Assembly (NCBI GenBank): GCA_017860295.1
Contig: JAFNAS010000012.1
Span: forward strand, 186,001 to 250,000
Direction: 5' to 3'
Length of the DNA stretch: 64,000 bases
Source of the DNA: Bacteroidota bacterium
GTDB lineage: Bacteria > Bacteroidota > Bacteroidia > Bacteroidales > Paludibacteraceae
The stretch's first letter is position 1; every line of letters starts with the position of its first letter. Shown in pieces: positions 10,887-20,418 of this stretch. The translations under genes and the position numbers were made by a program. The notes below the pieces were generated by a model. It ran no database searches. It saw nothing but the letters and a program-made list of their open reading frames with translations, and was not told the origin of the DNA.

Positions 10887-11340
10887 ATATACGGTCGACG
10901 GTATATTTTAATTGTTCGGAAGTCCTTTCCCGAATGCCTTATTACTGCCAACTTACTTAGTACAACATTATCTCTCGCTATATAAAGATAATATCTTGTA
11001 ATATTTTTATAATAAGCAATTTGACTGTACTATTGTGAAAATGCCGGATGCTGGTTTATCTTTATGTAATCATTTGTCAGTCTTTTGTTGGTTTCCGGCT
11101 TCAAAGATAGCAAGTTGTTACCGTCTTTCAATGATCCAGTATCTACTTTTTCCGTTAATTCAGTTACAAATAAAGCGATTTGGATGTACCTTTGCCATAT
11201 TTCATTGTACATAAGAATTAATTTATGCGGACAGACGTTTACTATTCCACATTTTCCACACTATTTCGTCACAGATTTCTACAATTTTCCACAGTCCACA
11301 CAAGCAATAAAACCACTAATAAACAATAAATTACAGTTTA

Positions 11341-11355
11341 TGGCATATTTATTGC
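11341..11355 (+). promoter_or_regulatory. Candidate sigma-54 (-24/-12) promoter
   Basis: TGGCATATTTATTGC: GG-N10-GC spacing as in consensus TGGCAC-N5-TTGC; about 95 bp upstream of an ORF followed by a sigma-54 activator gene. Confidence 0.6.
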
Positions 11356-11448
11356 GCGGTGGTTATAATCATCAAATTCATTTATCCAATTTTACAAATC
11401 GAACAAACGTGTACTTGAAACATATCAAAAACCATTAAAATTAGAACA

Positions 11449-12324
11449 ATGAAAACATTTAAATTTTATGTAATGATGGCGGCAGTTGCATTGGTAACTG
11501 TATCGTGTGTCGAAAATTCGTCGAAATACAAAGCTGCTATTGCACAACGCGATTCGCTGGCTATGCAAAAACAGGTATTGGATTCCAACTACAGTCAAAC
11601 GCTTACCCTGCTGAATGATATTGAAACCGGATTTTCGGAAATCAATCAGACAGAAAGCGACATGAAGGTCAACCTGAAAGGAGTTGAAAGCTCATCGAAC
11701 AGAAGAGCCCAAATCATAGCCCAGATGAAAGCCATCAAGGAAACCATGGAGAAAAATAAGGCAAAAATTGCTCAGCTCCAACGTTTGGTTGGCAAAAACA
11801 GTAAAGCTGCTGCTCAGTTAGAAGAGACTATCAAACGTCTGCAAAGCGAACTGGATGCAAAAACTGCTCAGGTTCAATCATTGCAAGCCGAACTGCAACA
11901 AAAAAATATCAAAATCACTGAATTGACCACCACGGTTACCGAACAGAGCAAGAATATTGCCGAACAAAGTAGCACCATTGAACAACAAAAAACAACGATC
12001 AAGGGTCAGGATGCAAATCTGCACACTGTATGGTATGTTGTTGCGAGCTCGAAACAGTTGAAAGAAGCTAAAATCGTTACCGGTGGCGGACTCTTCCAAT
12101 CGAAGAAACTTTCGGCTACTGATTTCGATCAAAAAAACTTTACTCAAGCCGACTTCAGAAACCTTTCGTCGATTCCTACCAACAGCAAAAAAGCGAAAAT
12201 TCTCTCATTGCACCCGGCTGACAGCTACAATTTAGTTACCGGTGCCGATAATAAAATAACAATCGAAATAACCAATGCTTCCAAATTCTGGAGCGCATCC
12301 AAATATTTAGTCGTACAAAATTAA
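11449..12324 (+). CDS. Secreted coiled-coil lipoprotein of unknown function
   Basis: 291 aa; lipobox-like VALVTVSC, long heptad-rich coiled coil, conserved-looking C-terminal globular part LHTVWYVVASSKQLKEAKIVTGGGLFQSKKLS. Confidence 0.8.
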   Translation: MKTFKFYVMMAAVALVTVSCVENSSKYKAAIAQRDSLAMQKQVLDSNYSQTLTLLNDIETGFSEINQTESDMKVNLKGVESSSNRRAQIIAQMKAIKETMEKNKAKIAQLQRLVGKNSKAAAQLEETIKRLQSELDAKTAQVQSLQAELQQKNIKITELTTTVTEQSKNIAEQSSTIEQQKTTIKGQDANLHTVWYVVASSKQLKEAKIVTGGGLFQSKKLSATDFDQKNFTQADFRNLSSIPTNSKKAKILSLHPADSYNLVTGADNKITIEITNASKFWSASKYLVVQN

Positions 12325-12346
12325 TTTTTTGATTGTCTGCATTGCA

Positions 12347-12400
12347 AAAAAGGCGCAGCTGTGGTATCTTCACCGATACCGTGGTTGCGTCTTTCTTTTG
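12347..12400 (+). terminator. Rho-independent terminator after the coiled-coil lipoprotein gene
   Basis: AAAAGGCGCAGCTGTGGTATC-TTCACC-GATACCGTGGTTGCGTCTTTCTTTT hairpin plus T-rich tail. Confidence 0.6.
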
Positions 12401-12495
12401 TCGCTCAATCACACTCAGACCGAATTCCGGAATATAAAAACCATGAAACATCCGAACAAAAATATCCACGAAAATTGCTTATTTTTGTTCTTCGT

Positions 12496-13815
12496 ATGAA
12501 ACAGACCATTCTCATTATCGAAGACGATGCCACTTTCGGAACCATGCTCCAAAAATGGTGCTGCCGAAACGGATTCGACGCCGAACTTTGTTCCGACGTA
12601 TTGTCGGCGCAGACTACTTTGGGCAATAAAACGGTCGATCTGGTGCTGACTGATCTACGTTTGCCCGATGGCGACGGCATTCTGCTGTTGCACTGGATGC
12701 GCGATATGAATATGGATACACCGGTGATTGTAATGACCAGTTACGGCGAAATACAGAGCGCGGTGGCTGCCATGAAACTGGGCGCAGAGGATTTTCTGGA
12801 AAAACCGATGAATCCGGCGATTCTAAAGGAGAAAATCGAACAGGCTCTCTCTCTAAAAACAGTTGAGACCAAACCTGCAAAACAGGTCAAACAGAATACC
12901 GATGGAATGGTAATGGGCAAGAGTGCTGTTGCCCGTCAAATGTACGACCATATTCAACGGGTAGCCCCTACCCGCATGTCGGTGCTGATTATCGGCGAAA
13001 GCGGAACCGGTAAAGAGTATGCGGCCCGTATGATTCACGAAAACAGTTCACGGCGCAGCAAGCCCTTTATTGCCGTCGACTGCGGCAGTTTGTCGCGGGA
13101 ACTGGCTCCGAGCGAACTCTTCGGCCACATGAAAGGATCGTTTACTTCCGCCATCGAAGATAAAACCGGCGTGTTTGTGCAGGCCGACGGAGGCACCGTA
13201 TTCCTCGACGAGGTGGGCAACCTCTCGTACGACGTGCAGATACAGCTTTTACGGGCTTTGCAGGAGCAGAAAGTGCGTCCGGTAGGATCGGTGAAGGACA
13301 TCAAGGTAGACGTGCGGATATTAGCCGCAACGAATGAAAATCTGGAAGAAGCAATTGCCGAAGGACGTTTTCGCGAGGATTTATACCATCGCCTCAACGA
13401 GTTTTCGCTCTTTATACCACCCATCCGCGACCGGAAGGGCGATATCGAAATCTTTGCCAACGAATTTTTGCGTCAGGCCAACGAAGAATTGGATAAAAAG
13501 ATAGAAGGCTTCTCTCCCGAAGCAATGGCATTGCTCGAAAAACACCACTGGAGTGGCAACCTGCGCGAACTGCGCAATACGGTGAGACGGTTGGTACTGT
13601 TTGCCTCGAAAAATCAGATTACACCCGACGAGATTCCTGCTTTTTCACTGCAACCGGTGCACGAAGATCTGGCATTACAGCCTGATAATGAACGCGAACA
13701 GATCGAGAGTGTATTGCGTAAAACACGTGGGAACAAGACGCTGGCGGCACAACTGCTGAAAATAGACCGTAAAACGCTCTACAACAAGATGCACCTCTAC
13801 GGCATCAAACTTTAA
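12496..13815 (+). CDS. Sigma-54-dependent response regulator (NtrC family: REC-AAA-HTH)
   Basis: Start chosen at MKQTILIIEDDATFG because the longer ORF start (12361) lies in a terminator; receiver VDLVLTDLRLPDGDG, GESGTGKEYAARMIH, ELFGHMKGSFTSAIEDKTG (GAFTGA loop), FIS-type HTH at C-terminus. Confidence 0.96.
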   Translation: MKQTILIIEDDATFGTMLQKWCCRNGFDAELCSDVLSAQTTLGNKTVDLVLTDLRLPDGDGILLLHWMRDMNMDTPVIVMTSYGEIQSAVAAMKLGAEDFLEKPMNPAILKEKIEQALSLKTVETKPAKQVKQNTDGMVMGKSAVARQMYDHIQRVAPTRMSVLIIGESGTGKEYAARMIHENSSRRSKPFIAVDCGSLSRELAPSELFGHMKGSFTSAIEDKTGVFVQADGGTVFLDEVGNLSYDVQIQLLRALQEQKVRPVGSVKDIKVDVRILAATNENLEEAIAEGRFREDLYHRLNEFSLFIPPIRDRKGDIEIFANEFLRQANEELDKKIEGFSPEAMALLEKHHWSGNLRELRNTVRRLVLFASKNQITPDEIPAFSLQPVHEDLALQPDNEREQIESVLRKTRGNKTLAAQLLKIDRKTLYNKMHLYGIKL

Positions 13816-15994
13816 TTGAAAGAACGGTCATCACATCATTCTTCCAACCATCGTACGATTCTCCGCGCCGGCCATCCATCCGACGCAACGCCTCTGCCGG
13901 ATAGTCCAACAGCACAAACATAGGAAGCATTTTATGGCAAACGGCCTGTGCTTTGCCAAAGTCGTCGTCTGCGAGCGCCTGTTCCAAAAGGGCATAATTT
14001 TCAATCGTAGAAGCCTTAAATAACTCTCTGACCTCTTCGTCATCCTCTTCCAGAAAACTATCGGATGCAGATAAAGCTTCTCCCTCACCAAATATCTCCC
14101 GAAGCGCATCGAGTGTAAACGGCTTGGGCAAAAAAGCTTCAAAACCAAGCTGAATAGCCTTTTCGGAGGTAAAATCGCTATGACCGGTCATCACTACTAC
14201 TGGTACATTTTGAGCTTCAGCCAAAACATCCAGTCCGGTCCGTTCGCCCATTTCCATATCGGTAAGGATAACATCAAAGCCGGTCTCCACCACCTGATAT
14301 CCCAGTCGTACGAGCATGTCGCAGGCCATTTGAGCCACCACCGGATCGTCGTCATACACGGCTATCTTTTTCGTGCCCTTTTTAATGCGTACCTCAGCTT
14401 CGCGACAGGGGATAAACACCTCCACTTCGGTACCCTTCCCAACCGTGGAACGCACCCGAATAGAACCTCCGAGCAGATCGATAAGCCCCTTGACCACATA
14501 CATACCCAACCCAGTGCCATGCGCCAGCGCATTGTTACTCTCTACGCGCGAAAACGGTTCGTAAATCTCTTCCAGTTTGTCGTCTGGGATCCCAGCTCCG
14601 GTATCGCTCACTTCAATGATAAGGCGTTGTCCATCGTAGCCAGTATGGAGTTTTATTGCCCCTTCGCGGGTATATTTCACGGCATTCGACACTAAGTTGA
14701 CAATGATCTGTTTGATCTTCATCTGATCGGAGACAATACGCACTCCATCCGCAGAAAAATCAAAAGCAAGTCCCTTCTTCTGAGCCAGAGGCAAAAACAT
14801 CTGCTCCACCTCTTCGTTCAGATCGCCGAGCGAAAAGGTTGCGTTTGTCAGTTGTAAAGAGCCCTGTTCCAGACTGGAAAACTCGAGCAGATTCTCGAGC
14901 AGTGCCAGAATATGTCGCGCTGAATTTTGCATCGATTTGATGTCCTCGCCCTGCTGACGGCGTAACTCCAGGTAACCCAGAATGGAACCCAGCGGACTCT
15001 TAATATCGTGTGAAACGGAGAGCAACAGTTTGTGACGGCTCTCCATCACCTCCCGAAGTCGTTCGCGAGCCTCTTTGCCTTTGTTTACGTCGTAAATAAT
15101 GAGCAGAATGAAGAGCAATATCAGCCCCAGCGCTACAATACCGCCGATAACCGAAAACGTGTAGTTGCGATTGATCGACTTCTCGCTGCGATCAATGGTT
15201 TCGAGCACCGAATTGAGCGTTTGCCGGTGCAAATCGAGCAGAAGGCCTGCAACCTGAGTGGAGATCTCCCGGTCGGAAGCAATCTGGCGGGCTACCAGTT
15301 GCTCTATCGCCCTCATATTTTTTTCGTATCGTTTTCCGGCTACCAATGCCAGATCGTTCACCTCCGAAAGAATGGGTGCGGGCACATCGGTCGCCACTCT
15401 TACGGTATCTACCCTGACGTTGGAAATAACCATGGTAGTATTTTTTGACGGACTAAACACCTCTCCCAACCGTTTAAAAAAGCCCTTCTTCTTTGGAGCC
15501 GGTTTGTACACCGTATCCTGCTTTACGGTAACTACGCGCGCAGGAGCTACGGGCTGCGGTTTGTAGTTACGAATACGTTCGTTGATAATGGTCAGCGGAT
15601 TTTTGTTTCCCAACTGGCGGTTCAGCTTGGCAATTTCAGCTGTTTGTCGCGCCAGCAATACTTTCATCTGCGCCAGCTTTGCCCGGCCGACCGGTTCGTT
15701 AACAATCAGCGTATCGATCAGCGCATTGATAGAGAACAACCTTTTCCCGAATCTGTTGATATAAGTGCTGTCGCGTGTAGAGACAAAGAGACTTACCGAT
15801 GACTGCGCATCACCGACAGCATAAATCAGTTCGTTGGTGAGTGCCAGTACCCGATGCTGCTTCTCAATTTCCTCCCTTTGGCCGTTTATATTACCCCGCA
15901 TGTTGTAGAGAAACACCACCATAACTACAGCTGCAATACCGGCAATGATATAGAGCAAGGCAGCCTTGAATCGTATTTTACTCTCGATGTTCAT
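13805..15994 (-). CDS. Hybrid sensor histidine kinase with C-terminal receiver and HPt-like domain
   Basis: Start at MNIESKIRF; two TM segments, SVSHDIKSPLGSILGYLEL H-box, N/G boxes, receiver DVILTDMEMGERTGLDVL, HPt-like AVCHKMLPMF; tail overlaps the response-regulator gene by 11 bp. Confidence 0.93.
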   Translation of the reverse strand: MNIESKIRFKAALLYIIAGIAAVVMVVFLYNMRGNINGQREEIEKQHRVLALTNELIYAVGDAQSSVSLFVSTRDSTYINRFGKRLFSINALIDTLIVNEPVGRAKLAQMKVLLARQTAEIAKLNRQLGNKNPLTIINERIRNYKPQPVAPARVVTVKQDTVYKPAPKKKGFFKRLGEVFSPSKNTTMVISNVRVDTVRVATDVPAPILSEVNDLALVAGKRYEKNMRAIEQLVARQIASDREISTQVAGLLLDLHRQTLNSVLETIDRSEKSINRNYTFSVIGGIVALGLILLFILLIIYDVNKGKEARERLREVMESRHKLLLSVSHDIKSPLGSILGYLELRRQQGEDIKSMQNSARHILALLENLLEFSSLEQGSLQLTNATFSLGDLNEEVEQMFLPLAQKKGLAFDFSADGVRIVSDQMKIKQIIVNLVSNAVKYTREGAIKLHTGYDGQRLIIEVSDTGAGIPDDKLEEIYEPFSRVESNNALAHGTGLGMYVVKGLIDLLGGSIRVRSTVGKGTEVEVFIPCREAEVRIKKGTKKIAVYDDDPVVAQMACDMLVRLGYQVVETGFDVILTDMEMGERTGLDVLAEAQNVPVVVMTGHSDFTSEKAIQLGFEAFLPKPFTLDALREIFGEGEALSASDSFLEEDDEEVRELFKASTIENYALLEQALADDDFGKAQAVCHKMLPMFVLLDYPAEALRRMDGRRGESYDGWKNDVMTVLSIKV

Positions 15995-16029
15995 ACGGCA
16001 AAGGTAAAGATAAATAAGAAGAGACAAAA

Positions 16030-16062
16030 AAGGCTGCCCGAATAATTATTCAGACAGCCTTG
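16030..16062 (-). terminator. Rho-independent terminator of aldose 1-epimerase gene
   Basis: AAGGCTGTCTGAATAATTATTCGGGCAGCCTTTTTTG read on minus strand. Confidence 0.75.
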
Positions 16063-16088
16063 TATGATCCGTTACCGGGTTGGAAACG

Positions 16089-17255
16089 TTATTTCGTTAC
16101 AGAGAACTTATAAACGGTTGTGGTTTTGTACACTTTACCCGGAGCCAGCTCGATAGAAGCAAAGTTCTTGTGGTTAGGTGCATCGGGGAAGTGTTGGGTT
16201 TCGAGGCAGAGAGCCGTGCGATACTCGTCTTTGATACCGTTTTTATACAAGCTCGAACCGTTCATAAAGTTACCGGCATAGAACTGCAAGCCGGGTTCTA
16301 CGGTGTAAACATCCATTACAATGCCCGATTTGTCGCCAGTAAGCGTACAAGCCTTGAACATTTCGCCCGGTTTACCGTTAAGCACGAAGTTATGATCGTA
16401 ACCTTTGCCGAATTTCAACTGCTGATCTTTTTTATCGTTAATACGTTGACCAATGGCAGTAGCTTTGGTAAAGTCGAACGGAGTGTTTGCAACGGGAGTC
16501 AGTGCGCCGGTGGGGATCAGCGTGCTGTCTACCGGAGTCATTTTATCGGCATTGATTTGCAACAGGTGATCGAGAATGGTACCGCTACCTTCACCATTCA
16601 GGTTGTAGTAAGCGTGGTTGGTAAGGTTGACGATGGTCTTTTTATCGGTAGTAGCGTTGTATTCCATTTTCAAACCATTGTCAGCAGTGGCTGTATAGGT
16701 TACTTTGATGGTCAAATTACCGGGATAGTGGCCTTCGCCGTCTTTAGACAGGTAGCTCAGCACCAAAGTAGAGTCGTTCGGTTGAGCGGCATCCCACACT
16801 ACATCCTGATAACCGGCTTTACCACCATGCAAGGAGTTGGCACCGTCATTGGTATCCAGTTGATACGTTTTGCCATCGATAGCGAACTGGCCTTTGGCAA
16901 TACGGTTACCCACGCGACCGATTAATGCACCGTAGTATTGCGCCAGCGGATTGGTATACTCTTTCAACGTTGCATGACCAACAACCACATCGGTCGGTTT
17001 GCCGTTTTTGTCAGGGACAACCAAGCCCACGATGCGGCCACCGTAGTTGGTGATGTAAGCTGTCAGTCCGCTTTTGTTTTTAAGCGTGTAGAGAGAAACA
17101 GCCTTACCATTGATAGTGTCGGTAAAGTTCTTCTTTTCGGGAGTTACCACTTTAACGGAATCAGATTGTTCAGCCTTTTTTGCCGAAGAATGGCAGGAAG
17201 CCAAACCCAGAGTAAGTGCCATCAGGCACAATGCAGCTTGAAATGTTTTTTTCAT
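16089..17255 (-). CDS. galM: Aldose 1-epimerase (lipoprotein form)
   Basis: 388 aa; lipobox LGLASC, YITNYGGRIVGLVVPDKNG, NLTNHAYYNLNGEGSG, LETQHFPDAPNH. Confidence 0.95.
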   Translation of the reverse strand: MKKTFQAALCLMALTLGLASCHSSAKKAEQSDSVKVVTPEKKNFTDTINGKAVSLYTLKNKSGLTAYITNYGGRIVGLVVPDKNGKPTDVVVGHATLKEYTNPLAQYYGALIGRVGNRIAKGQFAIDGKTYQLDTNDGANSLHGGKAGYQDVVWDAAQPNDSTLVLSYLSKDGEGHYPGNLTIKVTYTATADNGLKMEYNATTDKKTIVNLTNHAYYNLNGEGSGTILDHLLQINADKMTPVDSTLIPTGALTPVANTPFDFTKATAIGQRINDKKDQQLKFGKGYDHNFVLNGKPGEMFKACTLTGDKSGIVMDVYTVEPGLQFYAGNFMNGSSLYKNGIKDEYRTALCLETQHFPDAPNHKNFASIELAPGKVYKTTTVYKFSVTK

Positions 17256-17823
17256 GTGTAAATAATTAATTTTTAAAGGTCACATGGAACTCGCACTATA
17301 TTTTGTTTTCCATTGATAGATGATTGTTGTTTCATCTTCTTCGGTAAACGCAGGCATAATGCTCGCTTCATACGAAATTGATTTATACGAGTTGCGTTTT
17401 ATCGCTTACTATTCAAAAAATTGCAGCGTAAAATTCGTACTTGTTCCTGACATTTGCAAATAATAAGTGTAAAAACTACAAATATTTTTTCGTTTTTCTC
17501 CAAAAGGAATGAAAGTCGTAATCCGAATAGAGATAAAAGCCCTTTTCACCACACTGATTTATACAAAAAATAACCGTACATTTGAGTTCTAAATAAAGGA
17601 CAAATATCAGGGATTCACAGTCTAAAACCGCCATTCGATCAAAAAAGAATTTTGACTCTGCATAGGAATCTCTAACTTCGAATCGACTATTTTGCATACT
17701 CCAGTTCTCGCTATCGAGTTCAAGAGATAAAATTGCACCGCCTACAATACCTTTCTCTCACCTACCCCGAAATAGAGGACATTGCAAAAATCACAATTGA
17801 TAACAACTTTATCCACAACAAAT

Positions 17824-18615
17824 ATGGCAAACATACCAAACGAAGAGATAGACCAACTGCTCCACGAAGTTCAAGATCCAATATTTAACCTTGCGGTACG
17901 GATGTTATCCGATATGGAACAAGCCAAAGATGCAAGTCAGGATATTTTGCTCAAAATATACAACGAAATAGCAACTCTTCACGACGCCTCCAAATTCATG
18001 TCGTGGTCTCTGAAGATCGCGAAAAATCATCTATTGAATGAAATCAAAAGAAACAACCGATTTCAGCATATCTCTTTCGATATCATGGAACAAGATTGCA
18101 ATATCCGGTTACCGGAAATTGAAACGGATCAACTGCCCGACCCGGAAAAAGACATTCTGTTGGCCGAACTGAAGATCAGTTGCTCGCAAGCAATGCTGAT
18201 GTGCCTCTCCCACGAAGAACGATTGATTTACATCTTCTCTTCCATGTTTGGACTGAATAGCACAGACGGGAGTTCCATCCTAGAAATCGCCCCCGAAGCC
18301 TACCGCCAGAAACTGCATCGAGCCAAGTCGAAGTTGAAAAATTTTCTCGAAAACAATTGTGGTTTAATCAATAAAGCCGCCACCTGCAAATGTCGGAAGC
18401 GATTAAATCACGCTCTTTCGAACGGACGAATTTCACGGAAAAAACAAGATTTCACATCCGAACGTTATTTGCCCAATGCTATGAATGTTTCGGCTTTTAT
18501 TAAGGTGATGGAATCGTACGAAGATTATAGCGACACATTTAAGCATACACCTTATTACATAATTCCCGAAGAAGAGAAGGTCATCTTATTAGAAAAAGTC
18601 GGCAATTATTTTTGA
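17824..18615 (+). CDS. ECF-type RNA polymerase sigma factor with Cys-rich C-terminal extension
   Basis: Start at MANIPNEE; region 2 DPIFNLAVRMLSDMEQAKDASQDILLKIYNEI, region 4-like YRQKLHRAKSKLKNFL, then CGLINKAATCKCRKRL. Confidence 0.85.
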   Translation: MANIPNEEIDQLLHEVQDPIFNLAVRMLSDMEQAKDASQDILLKIYNEIATLHDASKFMSWSLKIAKNHLLNEIKRNNRFQHISFDIMEQDCNIRLPEIETDQLPDPEKDILLAELKISCSQAMLMCLSHEERLIYIFSSMFGLNSTDGSSILEIAPEAYRQKLHRAKSKLKNFLENNCGLINKAATCKCRKRLNHALSNGRISRKKQDFTSERYLPNAMNVSAFIKVMESYEDYSDTFKHTPYYIIPEEEKVILLEKVGNYF

Positions 18616-18693
18616 ACTGAATTGTCACACGATGACATTTTTGTTGTCTCTATTTATAAAGGTCATATAACACATCATTAAAAAATAGAGAAA

Positions 18694-19053
18694 ATGAAAA
18701 AAAATGTATTTGCATTGGCAACCGGAGTGATTGCCGGAGGAGTTGACATTCTACCCATGGTACTAAACAAGATGGATTGGTATTCCACCTCATCGGCCTT
18801 TGTGCATTGGATTGCATTGGGATTCATCATCCCATATGTTAGTTGGAAGATAGTTCCGTGGGCAAAAGGAGTTGTAATTGCAGTAATAACATCTCTTCCA
18901 ATAATGCTGATCGTAGCAAAAGAAGATGTAACAGCCATCGCGCCCATGTTGATTTTTTCCGTAGTTTTGGGGGCGTTATTGGGTTTCTGCAGCAACAAAT
19001 TGCCTAAGAACCAAAAACTGCCTCACATTGCCCAGAACAAAGAAAATAGATAA
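18694..19053 (+). CDS. Small integral membrane protein, unknown function
   Basis: 119 aa with several hydrophobic segments; own RBS-like spacing. Confidence 0.7.
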   Translation: MKKNVFALATGVIAGGVDILPMVLNKMDWYSTSSAFVHWIALGFIIPYVSWKIVPWAKGVVIAVITSLPIMLIVAKEDVTAIAPMLIFSVVLGALLGFCSNKLPKNQKLPHIAQNKENR

Positions 19054-19122
19054 ATTCAATAGAACGCATACGACTTCTATTGTTCAATTAATAAAAACAT
19101 TACCAATTATAATAACTGAATT

Positions 19123-19530
19123 ATGCCGTACGTAAATGTAAAAGTTGTCAAACAACAAGTCGATCAAGAACAAAAGAACGCGTTGATATCCGGATTAATG
19201 GATATAATCGAAAACATCATGGGACGTGATCCGAATTTGACCGTAATAACCCTTGACGAAATAGATCAAACGAATTGGTTCATTGGCAGCCGCCCAATAG
19301 ATTCGTCGAAACAGGAGAAAGTGTGCTCTATCAAGATTCATATTTCAAAAGGCACCAGTTCGGCCGAACAGATGGCGGAGGTAATTAAAGCCGGTAAGGA
19401 GTTGGTAAAACAGACACTCGGATCGAATGACATGACCAATTATTTTATCATCAACGAGCTCAATCCGAACAGTTGGGGATTCGACGGAATTTCGATGACC
19501 ATCCGAAATAGAATGGAACAAAACAAATGA
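19123..19530 (+). CDS. Tautomerase superfamily (4-oxalocrotonate tautomerase-like) protein, extended form
   Basis: MPYVNVKVVK retains Pro after the initiator Met; 135 aa, about twice the size of a single 4-OT subunit. Confidence 0.8.
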   Translation: MPYVNVKVVKQQVDQEQKNALISGLMDIIENIMGRDPNLTVITLDEIDQTNWFIGSRPIDSSKQEKVCSIKIHISKGTSSAEQMAEVIKAGKELVKQTLGSNDMTNYFIINELNPNSWGFDGISMTIRNRMEQNK

Positions 19531-19780
19531 TCCTGCCAGAACCGAGCAACAAAACTGAAACGGATAGTATTCCCCGATCTGAAGAAGATACAGCATACGA
19601 TGAAGTAGCTTTATCATTTTCAGATATGGATATTTTGTGCTCGTTTTTGCTTGCAGATCTGCCATAATTTATTCACTACAATAGCAAATACTATTATGTA
19701 ATCTTTTGAAACAGTTACAATACACAACCCATATCATTGGGCATTTTAGATGCTTAACAATAAAAAAAACATCAATAAAT

Positions 19781-20353
19781 ATGAAAAGGATCACGGTGTT
19801 TTGCGGATCAAGCTTTGGTACAGAAAATATCTATCAGTTACAGGCCATTTTACTTGGTGAGACATTGGCAAAACATAACATTGAATTAGTTTATGGTGGT
19901 GCAAATGTTGGACTAATGGGTGCTGTCGCCGATGGTGTTTTGAGTAAAGGAGGAAAAGTTATAGGTGTACTGCCCTCCTTTTTAAAATCAAAAGAAATTG
20001 CTCACGAAAAGCTGACAAAATTGATTTTGGTTGATAACATGCATGAACGCAAAGCGAAAATGAGTGAACTTTGTGATGGTGTGATTGCTTTACCCGGTGG
20101 CTTCGGAACATTAGAAGAATTTTTTGAAATGCTTACGTGGGGGCAACTGGGACTACACAAAAAGCCAATTGCAATACTAAACACTAACGGTTTTTATAAC
20201 CCATTAAAGACATTACTACAAACAATGGTAGACCAGGGCTTTCTAAAAGAGGCCAACCGACAAATGCTTTTAATGAGTGACAACATTGATGAACTTCTTG
20301 ACAAAATGAAGAGCTATGAAGCTCCAACAGTTGGAAAATGGATTAACAAATAA
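19781..20353 (+). CDS. LOG family protein (TIGR00730-type)
   Basis: Start at MKRITVFCGSSFG; YGGANVGLMGAVAD, MHERKAKMSELCDGVIALPGGFGTLEEFFEMLTW. Confidence 0.95.
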   Translation: MKRITVFCGSSFGTENIYQLQAILLGETLAKHNIELVYGGANVGLMGAVADGVLSKGGKVIGVLPSFLKSKEIAHEKLTKLILVDNMHERKAKMSELCDGVIALPGGFGTLEEFFEMLTWGQLGLHKKPIAILNTNGFYNPLKTLLQTMVDQGFLKEANRQMLLMSDNIDELLDKMKSYEAPTVGKWINK

Positions 20354-20418
20354 AATATTAGAAAACACCGACGATCATACAATAAGCAAGATATCCATCG
20401 TATTAAATCGTTATTCCG

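Noticed and set aside
11085-11438. 117-aa plus-strand ORF (and overlapping 60-aa minus-strand ORF at 11030-11212)
   Set aside because: The plus ORF spans the sigma-54 motif and TTTTCCACA repeats with low-complexity translation. The minus ORF looks more protein-like but has no support beyond composition, so neither was called.
12361-12495. N-terminal 45-residue extension of the response regulator
   Set aside because: Lies inside a hairpin terminator and has no receiver-like sequence; MKQTILIIEDDATFG at 12496 is the plausible start.
16080-16925. 281-aa plus-strand ORF
   Set aside because: Antisense to galM, whose protein sequence is clearly conserved; a chance open frame.
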